Source: Lachnospiraceae bacterium UBA7598
Lineage (GTDB): Bacteria > Bacillota > Clostridia > Lachnospirales > Lachnospiraceae
Reading direction: 5' to 3'
Assembly (NCBI GenBank): GCA_002474415.1
Contig: DLQV01000078.1
Span: forward strand, 1-13,580
Length of the DNA: 13,580 bases
Below the pieces are notes generated by a model, which saw only the letters and a program-made list of their open reading frames with translations, did no database searches and was not told where the DNA came from. Below, piece after piece: positions 1 through 5,714 of the stretch (the stretch's first letter is position 1; each line of letters starts with the position of its first letter). A program made the position numbers and the translations under genes.

Positions 1-450
1 GTCCATTTTTTCGTTACCGCTCATATGCCAAATTTCACTATGAAAGGCACGATTGTTATCGGCATACTGATAATATGTTTTTCCCTCTATGATCCGCTGT
101 GCGTCTTCCTGAATCGCCTGCAGATCTGCTAAATCAGCCTCATTCTCGCAGGCCAGCCGTGCACAGGATGATTCCAGAATCGCACGAAGCTGATAGTGAT
201 CCCGAATGTATTTATCGGTTATCCCCAGTACAATCGCCCCTTTATTCTGCCGCAACTTAATCAGTCCATCCCTGTTCAGAATCTGAAACGCCTCCCGCAC
301 AGGCGTAATTGACACATTCAGCTGTTTCGCAATACTTTCAAGTGAAAGCACCTCTCCCTCTTTCATTTTTCGGGAAAGAATTGCTTTACGCAGTTCTGCC
401 GCAACCTTCTGTTTTGCCGAAGGCATCACAATCGGTTTAAGTCCTGTCAT
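1..450 (-). CDS. GntR-family transcriptional regulator, FCD type (3' part cut off by window edge)
   Basis: The frame stays open from an ATG at 450 to the window edge, giving 150 residues without a stop; the C-terminal end is missing. Residues about 7-75 form a winged helix-turn-helix of the GntR family, with the characteristic ITPVREAFQIL recognition segment at residues 48-58. The FCD effector domain starts at about residue 80 and keeps the usual arginine and glutamate of its first helix (LRAILE, 88-93) and the NRAFH segment (133-137). The position that is usually the metal-ligand Asp is Asn here. The start lies inside the end of the preceding GntR gene (14-base overlap) and has a good ribosome site, AAAGGAG, 8 bases upstream. 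Translation of the two is probably coupled. FCD regulators usually sense small carboxylic acids; the ligand here is unknown. Family assignment is firm; function beyond that is inferred. Confidence 0.88.
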   Translation of the reverse strand, partial: MTGLKPIVMPSAKQKVAAELRKAILSRKMKEGEVLSLESIAKQLNVSITPVREAFQILNRDGLIKLRQNKGAIVLGITDKYIRDHYQLRAILESSCARLACENEADLADLQAIQEDAQRIIEGKTYYQYADNNRAFHSEIWHMSGNEKMD

Positions 451-1027
451 TTTGTTTTCTCCTTTCTGCAATCACGGCATCTGCCAAATCCTGAAAATGC
501 TGTATTAACAACGTACTTCCCTGTGTATGAAAAACTCCATTCCGAAAGATTTCTTCCAGAGAAACAGCTCCATTCTTCTGGGGCAGCTTCTCCGCATAAG
601 ACACATAATAACGAATGGCATTGGTCAAAAGTGTCTGCACATATGTATTTTGTGTCTTCTCAGCGATCCTTGTATGTACAGCCATGTTTCCTCCCTCTGC
701 CACCAGATTCGCTTCCTCCTCTTTTTCCGTGCGAAGTATGGATTCTACCGCCTGTCTCTCAATCTCTGCAATCAGCCCATACACCTCCCGGATATGGGAT
801 TCTTCCAGATTTGCTGTCACAATATGGCGGGTAGCAAGCCGCTTCACCAGCCCCTGTGTCTCTAAAAGCTGTAATGCCTCCCGCACCGGAATCCGGGATA
901 CCTGTAATGTTTCTGCCAGCTCTTCCTGGCGCAGTTTCGTTTCGCTTTTTATTTCCCCGGACAAAATCAATTCTGCAATCTGTAGTGCAATTGCTTCACT
1001 TAACCTGGCCCCACGCATTTGTTCCAT
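437..1027 (-). CDS. GntR-family transcriptional regulator with shortened, degenerate FCD domain
   Basis: This 196-residue protein has an N-terminal GntR winged helix-turn-helix (about 8-75) with SRIPVREALQLLE at 44-56. The C-terminal part is FCD-like but short: between its first helix and the NMAVH segment (114-118) it is about 16 residues shorter than the neighbouring regulator. The usual Arg of the first FCD helix is replaced (LIAEIE, 85-90) and the metal-ligand Asp is Asn114. H118, H167 and H177 remain as possible ligands. FCD regulators are commonly 210-240 residues. The start at 1027 follows an AAGGGGG ribosome site; Met4 is an alternative. It is first in a two-gene unit with the overlapping GntR gene and has its own promoter just past the crotonase terminator. 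It may bind DNA as a heterodimer with its partner, which is inference. Confidence 0.88.
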   Translation of the reverse strand: MEQMRGARLSEAIALQIAELILSGEIKSETKLRQEELAETLQVSRIPVREALQLLETQGLVKRLATRHIVTANLEESHIREVYGLIAEIERQAVESILRTEKEEEANLVAEGGNMAVHTRIAEKTQNTYVQTLLTNAIRYYVSYAEKLPQKNGAVSLEEIFRNGVFHTQGSTLLIQHFQDLADAVIAERRKQNDRT

Positions 1028-1037
1028 TTTCCTGCCC

Positions 1038-1093
1038 CCTTCTATCCAGACTCAATATGTATCCATTATAAGGGATAAAAAATATTTGCGCAA
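1038..1093 (-). promoter_or_regulatory. Promoter of the GntR pair, with an inverted repeat around the -10
   Basis: On the minus strand TTGCGC (1088-1093) is followed after 17 bases by a perfect TATAAT (1065-1070). Transcription would start near 1058, about 30 bases before the start codon. The -10 box is bracketed by TATCC (1060-1064) and GGATA (1073-1077), a 5-base inverted repeat with an 8-base gap, and another TATCCA lies at 1043-1048. This is a reasonable place for autoregulation by a GntR protein, but the repeat is short. The -35 sits directly against the U-tract of the crotonase terminator. Confidence 0.6.
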
Positions 1094-1094
1094 C

Positions 1095-1126
1095 AAAAAA
1101 GGACGATATGATTCCTCATATCGTCC
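1095..1126 (-). terminator. Rho-independent terminator after the crotonase gene
   Basis: A perfect 11-base inverted repeat (1101-1111 and 1116-1126; GGACGATATGA and its complement) encloses a 4-base loop and is followed on the minus strand by six T residues (1100-1095). It lies 21 bases past the crotonase stop codon. The plus-strand side has no T-run, so it acts on minus-strand transcripts. It makes the crotonase gene monocistronic and separates it from the GntR pair. Confidence 0.93.
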
Positions 1127-1147
1127 CTTATCACCCATTATAGAATT

Positions 1148-1951
1148 TTAGAAATCTGTTAATGTAGCAGCTCTCTTCTCTAAGAAAGCACCCATTCCCT
1201 CTTTCTTGTCGTGTGTATCATTGACAACACCAAACAGGTTTGCTTCCATCTCAACGGCATTCTTGATATCCATGTCATAACCATTGTTGATTGCAGCCTT
1301 TGCAACAGATACGGCATAGCTTCCCTTAGAGATGATCTTTGCAGCCATAGCCTTTGCGGTTGGCATAAGCTCTTCTTTTGCAACTACCTTGTTTACAAGA
1401 CCGATGCGGTATGCTTCGTTTGCATCTACGTTCTCACAGGTGAAGATCATTTCCTTTGCACGTCCCATACCTACCAGACGGGCAAGTCTCTGTGTACCAC
1501 CAAATCCAGGAATGATTCCAAGACCACACTCTGGCTGTCCGAAGATTGCGTTCTCACTTGCAATACGGATATCACATGCCATAGAGATCTCACATCCTCC
1601 ACCTAATGCAAATCCGTTTACTGCAGCGATAGTAACCTGACGCATATTCATCAGTTTGAAGAATGGCTCTGAAGCCTTGATTCCGAATGCACGTGCTTCC
1701 GGAGCTGTGAAGTTCACCATCTCAGCAATATCTGCACCAGCTACGAATGACTTGAACTCGTTGCCCTTCTTGTCCGGACCACCTGTTAAGATAACAGCTT
1801 TGATATCATCGTTTGCTTCGATCTCGCTTAAGCATACGTTTAACTCATCCAGAGTCTCACTGTTTAATGCATTTAATGCTGCTGGTCTGGAGATTGCTAA
1901 TACAGCGATTCCGTCAGCTACTTCCAGAGTTAAATTCTTGAACTCACTCAT
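1148..1951 (-). CDS. crt: Short-chain enoyl-CoA hydratase / crotonase (3-hydroxybutyryl-CoA dehydratase)
   Basis: The 267-residue product is a full-length crotonase. It has the oxyanion-hole segments FVAGADI (69-75) and GFALGGG (113-119). Both catalytic glutamates of the hydratase class are present, in GGGCEI (E121) and QPECGLG (E141), so it should be an active hydratase rather than another crotonase-fold enzyme. The likely reaction is reversible dehydration of 3-hydroxybutyryl-CoA to crotonyl-CoA in the cytosol, part of butyrate formation or fatty-acid-like chain metabolism. I chose the ATG at 1951 because AGGAGG lies 9 bases upstream; the frame continues upstream to 2047, but that extra part covers the promoter and leader. 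The gene is alone, with its own promoter and terminator, not beside thiolase, 3-hydroxybutyryl-CoA dehydrogenase or Bcd/Etf genes as in many clostridia. Those partners must be elsewhere. Confidence 0.93.
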   Translation of the reverse strand: MSEFKNLTLEVADGIAVLAISRPAALNALNSETLDELNVCLSEIEANDDIKAVILTGGPDKKGNEFKSFVAGADIAEMVNFTAPEARAFGIKASEPFFKLMNMRQVTIAAVNGFALGGGCEISMACDIRIASENAIFGQPECGLGIIPGFGGTQRLARLVGMGRAKEMIFTCENVDANEAYRIGLVNKVVAKEELMPTAKAMAAKIISKGSYAVSVAKAAINNGYDMDIKNAVEMEANLFGVVNDTHDKKEGMGAFLEKRAATLTDF

Positions 1952-2030
1952 TGTATAAATCCTCCTAATCCTAAATGTCTTTCGTAACGGTATATGCACC
2001 TGATCGTCACGAATCATCGACAGTTTCATA

Positions 2031-2066
2031 TGGGATAATCGTAACACTTTGTCAAAAATTTGTCAA
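2031..2066 (-). promoter_or_regulatory. Promoter of the crotonase gene with tandem TTGACA repeats
   Basis: A perfect -35 TTGACA (plus-strand 2061-2066) is followed after 17 bases by TACGAT (2038-2043). A TG one base before the -10 makes it an extended -10 promoter. A second TTGACA (2050-2055) lies exactly 11 bases downstream of the first, one helical turn. Transcription would start near 2031, leaving a leader of about 80 bases. The repeat could be a regulator site or chance. Confidence 0.65.
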
Positions 2067-2090
2067 TCCTATAAGTGTCCATAAACGCAG

Positions 2091-2118
2091 AAAAGCAGCC
2101 GGATTTCCGACTGCTTTT
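2091..2118 (-). terminator. Terminator after the phospholipase C-like gene (possibly bidirectional)
   Basis: AAAAGCAG (2091-2098) pairs with CTGCTTTT (2111-2118), and inside it CGG (2100-2102) pairs with CCG (2107-2109). It starts 4 bases past the stop codon of the upstream gene. The run of T is only four bases long on either strand, so it may act in both directions, and it sits just upstream of the crotonase promoter. Confidence 0.7.
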
Positions 2119-2121
2119 CTT

Positions 2122-2709
2122 CTATGCAACCCTGTGCTGCATATGGTTCTTTAAAAACAGATAATCGATACCATCTACCACCTGTTTATTGACCAGCACA
2201 ATATTCTCAATGTCTTTTGCCGTGTCAATGTGACTGCTTAAATACTTATCATGCATCTTCTGAATGTATTCAAACAACGCTTCCTGACTGGCGAACTGAC
2301 GATGTCCACGTTCGTTTAAAGCTTTCGGAGCTTCCGTCTTTAAAAAAGCACGGAGCTCCCGTTTCAATCGTTCTTCATAGGCACAATGTTCCTTAAATCC
2401 TCCTGGATAAATCTTGTTATGCGGAAATGTAAAATAATCCGCTACATAATGCGTAATCTCACCAAGATTCATATAATACATCCGCTTCCGTTTCGGAAAA
2501 CGGTTTTCTTTTCCATGGATCAATGCGTCAATGTTCTCCTGAAGCTTTGGAAATGTACCGGTAATTTCATGACGCTTATAGATGAACGATGGTTTGCAGT
2601 CCGGCAGAACGCTTCCGATATAAAACGACAGCCAGTGTTTTTTCAATCCTTCATCCTCTGTGTTTGCTACAATATAACGTGCCAGTGAAATATGTGACTT
2701 CTTTCTCAT
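2122..2709 (-). CDS. Zinc-dependent phospholipase C-like protein, no signal peptide
   Basis: The 195-residue product shows the spaced His/Asp pattern of the zinc-dependent phospholipase C / S1-P1 nuclease fold: H6, D37, H47, H87 with D91 (HYVAD), H97, and H108 with E112 (HCAYE). This corresponds to the set that binds three zinc ions in Bacillus cereus phospholipase C. Unlike the classical enzymes there is no signal peptide, so it is probably cytosolic, and its substrate is unknown. I chose ATG 2709 (MRKKSHISLA) because the conserved part begins there; the frame stays open up to 2787 but that stretch overlaps the candidate promoter. The ribosome site is weak (AAAGGA, 12 bases upstream). It stands alone, followed by a terminator. 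Family membership is fairly sure; an actual phospholipase activity is not shown. Confidence 0.82.
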   Translation of the reverse strand: MRKKSHISLARYIVANTEDEGLKKHWLSFYIGSVLPDCKPSFIYKRHEITGTFPKLQENIDALIHGKENRFPKRKRMYYMNLGEITHYVADYFTFPHNKIYPGGFKEHCAYEERLKRELRAFLKTEAPKALNERGHRQFASQEALFEYIQKMHDKYLSSHIDTAKDIENIVLVNKQVVDGIDYLFLKNHMQHRVA

Positions 2710-2766
2710 GATTTCCGTCCATCCTTTCTGAAATGGCTCATATGGTGTAACTGTCCTTCCGCCCTC

Positions 2767-2795
2767 ATCATATATCCATCTGCACAAAAAAACAA
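2767..2795 (-). promoter_or_regulatory. Candidate promoter of the phospholipase C-like gene
   Basis: TTGTTT (2790-2795) and TATGAT (2767-2772, five of six matches) are separated by 17 bases. Transcription would start near 2760, about 50 bases before ATG 2709. I see no clear terminator between this site and the stop of the small cysteine-rich gene at 2844, so read-through from the glyA-serS operon is also possible. Confidence 0.45.
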
Positions 2796-2843
2796 GAGAA
2801 ATTTCCGTAAAATCATCTGGTACTTTTTGTAAACAATGAAAAA

Positions 2844-3026
2844 CTACTGCTCCTCTGTATCCGCCAGAGACTGCAGCCCTTTTAACAGATCCTCTGTGTC
2901 AATATCACTGAGTCTGTTCAGCGCCTTTTCAAACTTTCCCACGCCATCACTGCCTTCTGCACAGCCATGTCCGCAAGTCATGCAATTGTGAGTACATTCT
3001 TCCTCAATCTTATTTATATCTCCCAT
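2844..3026 (-). CDS. 60-residue protein with Mrp/NBP35-like CxxxCxxCxxxC motif
   Basis: This is a short acidic protein. Its N-terminal half carries ECTHNCMTCGHGC, that is C11-x3-C15-x2-C18-x3-C22 with His13 and His20 between. The same cysteine arrangement, usually within a C-T/N-H-D/N-C context, is found at the N-terminus of many clostridial Mrp/NBP35-type Fe-S carrier ATPases, but no ATPase domain follows here. The C-terminal half (about 30-58) is a probable amphipathic helix (LNRLSDIDTEDLLKGLQSL). The start at 3026 has an AGAGGTG ribosome site that overlaps the serS stop, and only 11 bases separate the two genes, so it belongs to the glyA-serS operon. It may bind zinc or an Fe-S cluster. 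The function is unknown. Coding is supported by spacing, ribosome site and the ordered cysteine motif. Confidence 0.8.
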   Translation of the reverse strand: MGDINKIEEECTHNCMTCGHGCAEGSDGVGKFEKALNRLSDIDTEDLLKGLQSLADTEEQ

Positions 3027-3037
3027 AGGAACACCTC

Positions 3038-4330
3038 TTATTCATGTTTTGGAATAATTTTTTCAATTCCTCCCATATACGGCTGTAATGCCTTAGGAAT
3101 ATTTACACTTCCGTCCTCATTTAAGTTATTCTCCAGAAATGCAATCAGCATACGTGGTGGAGCAACAACGGTATTGTTTAAGGTATGTGCAAAATACTTC
3201 TTGCCATCTTTGCCTTTTACACGGATCTTCAGACGTCTTGCCTGAGCATCTCCCAGATTAGAGCAGCTTCCTACCTCAAAGTATTTCTTCTGACGCGGAG
3301 ACCATGCCTCAACATCACAGGATTTTACTTTCAGATCTGCCAGATCACCAGAACAGCACTCCAGAGTACGAACCGGGATATCCAGGCTGCGGAACAGATC
3401 TACCGTATTCTTCCAGAGCTTGTCATACCATGCTTTAGACTCTTCCGGCTTACATACCACGATCATCTCCTGCTTTTCGAACTGATGAATACGGTAAACG
3501 CCACGTTCCTCAATACCATGTGCTCCTTTTTCCTTACGGAAACATGGGGAGTAGCTGGTCAGTGTGTATGGAAGTTTATCCTCATCATTGATGGTATCAA
3601 TAAATTTACCAATCATGGAATGTTCGGAAGTACCGATCAGATAGAGATCCTCTCCCTCGATCTTGTACATCATGGCATCCATCTCATCAAAGCTCATAAC
3701 GCCGGTCACAACGTTAGAACGAATCATAAATGGTGGAACACAGTAAGTAAATCCACGGTCAATCATGAAATCTCTGGCATAAGAAATAACTGCAGAATGA
3801 ATTCTTGCAATATCACCCATGAGATAATAAAATCCGTTTCCGGCAACCTTTCCGGCAGCGTCGAGATCTATTCCGTCAAAACGCTCCATAATATCGGTAT
3901 GATATGGAATTTCAAAATCCGGGACATACGGATCACCAAATTTTTCGATTTCCACATTACAACTGTCATCTTTTCCAATCGGTACGGATGGATCAATGAT
4001 ATTTGGAATCGTCATCATGATCTTGGTAACTTTCTCGGAAAGTTCTTTTTCCTGTGCCTCTAACTCAGACAAACGGGCAGCATTTGCAGCTACCTGGGCT
4101 TTGACTTCTTCTGCTTCGTCTTTCTTTCCCTGTCCCATTAAGGCACCGATCTGCTTGGAAAGTTTATTACGGCTGGCACGCAACTCATCAGCCTCAGACT
4201 GTGCAGCGCGGGCCTTTGCATCCAGTTCTATTACCTCATCCACAAGTGGAAGCTTGTGATCCTGAAATTTCTTTTTGATGTTTTCCTTTACAACATCCGG
4301 ATTTTCTCTTAAAAATTTTAAATCTATCAT
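3038..4330 (-). CDS. serS: Seryl-tRNA synthetase
   Basis: The 430-residue product is a class II seryl-tRNA synthetase, which charges tRNA-Ser in the cytosol. Residues about 1-105 form the N-terminal tRNA-binding arm with a long coiled coil (about 27-102). The catalytic part has the TSE serine/ATP loop (LIGTSEHSMIG, 231-241), motif 2 (FRKEKGAHGIEERG, 264-277, continuing to HQFEKQE at 282-288), the FEVGSCSNLGDAQARR segment (351-366) and motif 3 around Arg393. Motif 3 reads TLNNTVVAPPRMLIAFLEN (383-401) instead of the GSGLAVGR type of E. coli, which looks closer to the archaeal/eukaryal form. All key charged residues are present, so activity is expected. The start at 4330 has AGGAGG 4 bases upstream and lies 13 bases after the glyA stop, so the two genes share an operon. 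A second serS elsewhere in the genome is possible. Confidence 0.95.
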   Translation of the reverse strand: MIDLKFLRENPDVVKENIKKKFQDHKLPLVDEVIELDAKARAAQSEADELRASRNKLSKQIGALMGQGKKDEAEEVKAQVAANAARLSELEAQEKELSEKVTKIMMTIPNIIDPSVPIGKDDSCNVEIEKFGDPYVPDFEIPYHTDIMERFDGIDLDAAGKVAGNGFYYLMGDIARIHSAVISYARDFMIDRGFTYCVPPFMIRSNVVTGVMSFDEMDAMMYKIEGEDLYLIGTSEHSMIGKFIDTINDEDKLPYTLTSYSPCFRKEKGAHGIEERGVYRIHQFEKQEMIVVCKPEESKAWYDKLWKNTVDLFRSLDIPVRTLECCSGDLADLKVKSCDVEAWSPRQKKYFEVGSCSNLGDAQARRLKIRVKGKDGKKYFAHTLNNTVVAPPRMLIAFLENNLNEDGSVNIPKALQPYMGGIEKIIPKHE

Positions 4331-4343
4331 GGTTCCTCCTAAA

Positions 4344-5591
4344 TTAATGCATCGGCTGCAGCGGATATTTATCGGTCAGTGTTTTAATGATTGCTTTTGC
4401 CTTCTCAACAGCCGGCTCACCCTCTTTGATGAGCATGGCAATTGCCTCAGCTACCTGATCAAAATCATCCTCTTTTAATCCTCTGGATGTAGCGGCCGGC
4501 GTTCCAAGACGGATTCCACTTGTAACAAATGGTTTCTGTGGATCGTTTGGAATCGTATTCTTATTGGCAGTGATATGTGCACTGTCAAGAAGTTTCTCAA
4601 CAACTTTTCCTGTCAAATCATATGGTGTCAGATCTACCAGCATCAGATGGTTATCTGTTCCTCCGGATACAATCTTGATATCACGCTTCTGTAATCCCTT
4701 GCAAAGTGCCTGTGCGTTCTTCACAATCTGCTCCTGATACGTCTTGAATTCCGGCTTTAATGCCTCCTCAAAGCAGACTGCCTTTGCTGCGATCACATGC
4801 ATCAGCGGTCCTCCCTGTGTTCCCGGGAAAATAGCTTTATTGAAATTGTACTTTTTGTTTACCTCATCGCTGCAGAGGATCATTCCTCCACGTGGTCCAC
4901 GCAGTGTCTTGTGTGTTGTCGTAGTTACAACATCTGCGTATGGAATTGGGCTTGGATGCAGTCCGGCAGCTACCAGACCTGCGATATGCGCCATATCTAC
5001 CATAAGCACTGCATTCACTTCATCTGCAATCTCACGGAATTTCTTAAAATCAATCGTACGTGCATATGCAGATGCACCTGCAATAATCATCTTTGGCTTA
5101 CATTCAAGTGCGATCTCTCTTACTTTATCATAGTCAATAAATCCCTCATCATTGACTCCATAAGGTACCACATGGAAATAAGTACCGGAAAAATTAACCG
5201 GTGAACCGTGTGTCAGATGTCCGCCATGATCGAGATTCATTCCCATAATGGTATCGCCCGGCTTTAAAATCGCAAACTGCACTGCCATGTTTGCCTGTGC
5301 ACCGGAATGTGGCTGTACATTAACATACTCACATCCAAACAGCTTCTTTGCACGCTCTCTTGCCAGTTCCTCAACCACATCCACGCACTCACATCCGCCG
5401 TAATAACGCTTTCCCGGATAGCCTTCTGCATATTTGTTGGTCAGAATGCTTCCCATCGCGGACATAACGGCCGGACTTACCCAGTTTTCCGATGCGATCA
5501 GCTCAATGTGGCTGTTCTGTCTGTCAAACTCTGCGGTAATGGCTGCTGCAATTTCAGGATCTACTGCCTGTATATCTTCCAGTGTGTACAT
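4344..5591 (-). CDS. glyA: Serine hydroxymethyltransferase
   Basis: The 415-residue product is a full-length SHMT. It is the PLP enzyme that interconverts serine plus tetrahydrofolate with glycine plus 5,10-methylene-tetrahydrofolate, and so supplies one-carbon units. Visible hallmarks are [10 protein letters not shown] (31-40), the [10 protein letters not shown] loop (57-66), [11 protein letters not shown] (91-101), VDMAHIAGL (198-206) and the PLP-lysine motif [14 protein letters not shown] (223-236) with Lys228. The start at 5591 has AAAGGAG 6 bases upstream. It is the first gene of an operon with serS and the small cysteine-rich gene, a pairing that puts serine supply next to serine charging. 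The leader is only about 23 bases long, so no T-box or riboswitch fits. Confidence 0.97.
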   Translation of the reverse strand: MYTLEDIQAVDPEIAAAITAEFDRQNSHIELIASENWVSPAVMSAMGSILTNKYAEGYPGKRYYGGCECVDVVEELARERAKKLFGCEYVNVQPHSGAQANMAVQFAILKPGDTIMGMNLDHGGHLTHGSPVNFSGTYFHVVPYGVNDEGFIDYDKVREIALECKPKMIIAGASAYARTIDFKKFREIADEVNAVLMVDMAHIAGLVAAGLHPSPIPYADVVTTTTHKTLRGPRGGMILCSDEVNKKYNFNKAIFPGTQGGPLMHVIAAKAVCFEEALKPEFKTYQEQIVKNAQALCKGLQKRDIKIVSGGTDNHLMLVDLTPYDLTGKVVEKLLDSAHITANKNTIPNDPQKPFVTSGIRLGTPAATSRGLKEDDFDQVAEAIAMLIKEGEPAVEKAKAIIKTLTDKYPLQPMH

Positions 5592-5613
5592 AGTATTCTC
5601 CTTTTCAACTCTT

Positions 5614-5649
5614 TTTTCCCATTATACCGAATTCTTCGGTGCAATGCAA
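5614..5649 (-). promoter_or_regulatory. Promoter of the glyA-serS operon with a spacer inverted repeat
   Basis: TTGCAT (5644-5649) and a perfect TATAAT (5621-5626) are 17 bases apart. The spacer holds a 15-base inverted repeat, ACCGAA-N3-TTCGGT on both strands (5627-5641), directly abutting the -10. A repressor bound there would block the promoter, so it is an operator candidate. Transcription would begin near 5614. Confidence 0.75.
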
Positions 5650-5665
5650 CTATTCCACTCCCATA

Positions 5666-5697
5666 TAAAAACAAATGGGAGCTGCAACGCAGCCCCC
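5666..5697 (-). terminator. Terminator after secDF
   Basis: On the minus strand a 9-base stem (5689-5697 with 5677-5685, one G-U pair) with a 3-base loop is followed by a T-rich run (ATTTGTTTTTAT, 5676-5665). It lies about 18 bases past the secDF stop and ends the scf-secDF transcript before the glyA promoter. Confidence 0.88.
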
Positions 5698-5714
5698 TGT
5701 TTTCTCTTTGATTT

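Noticed and set aside
1952..2047. N-terminal extension of the crotonase by 32 residues
   Set aside because: The extension overlaps the leader and reaches the -10 region of a good promoter. AGGAGG is placed for the ATG at 1951, where crotonase homology begins.
2049..2066. Rex (NADH-sensing repressor) operator upstream of the crotonase gene
   Set aside because: A Rex site should be an inverted repeat of TTGTTAA type. The elements here are direct repeats and lack the TTAACAA arm.
3185..4063. Long plus-strand open frame opposite serS, and similar frames opposite secDF, scfB and the lipoprotein gene
   Set aside because: These lie antisense to clearly conserved genes, show no recognisable domains and have no well placed ribosome sites.
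4331..4343. T-box leader for serS
   Set aside because: Only 13 bases separate glyA and serS, and the glyA leader is about 23 bases long; no specifier stem or antiterminator fits.
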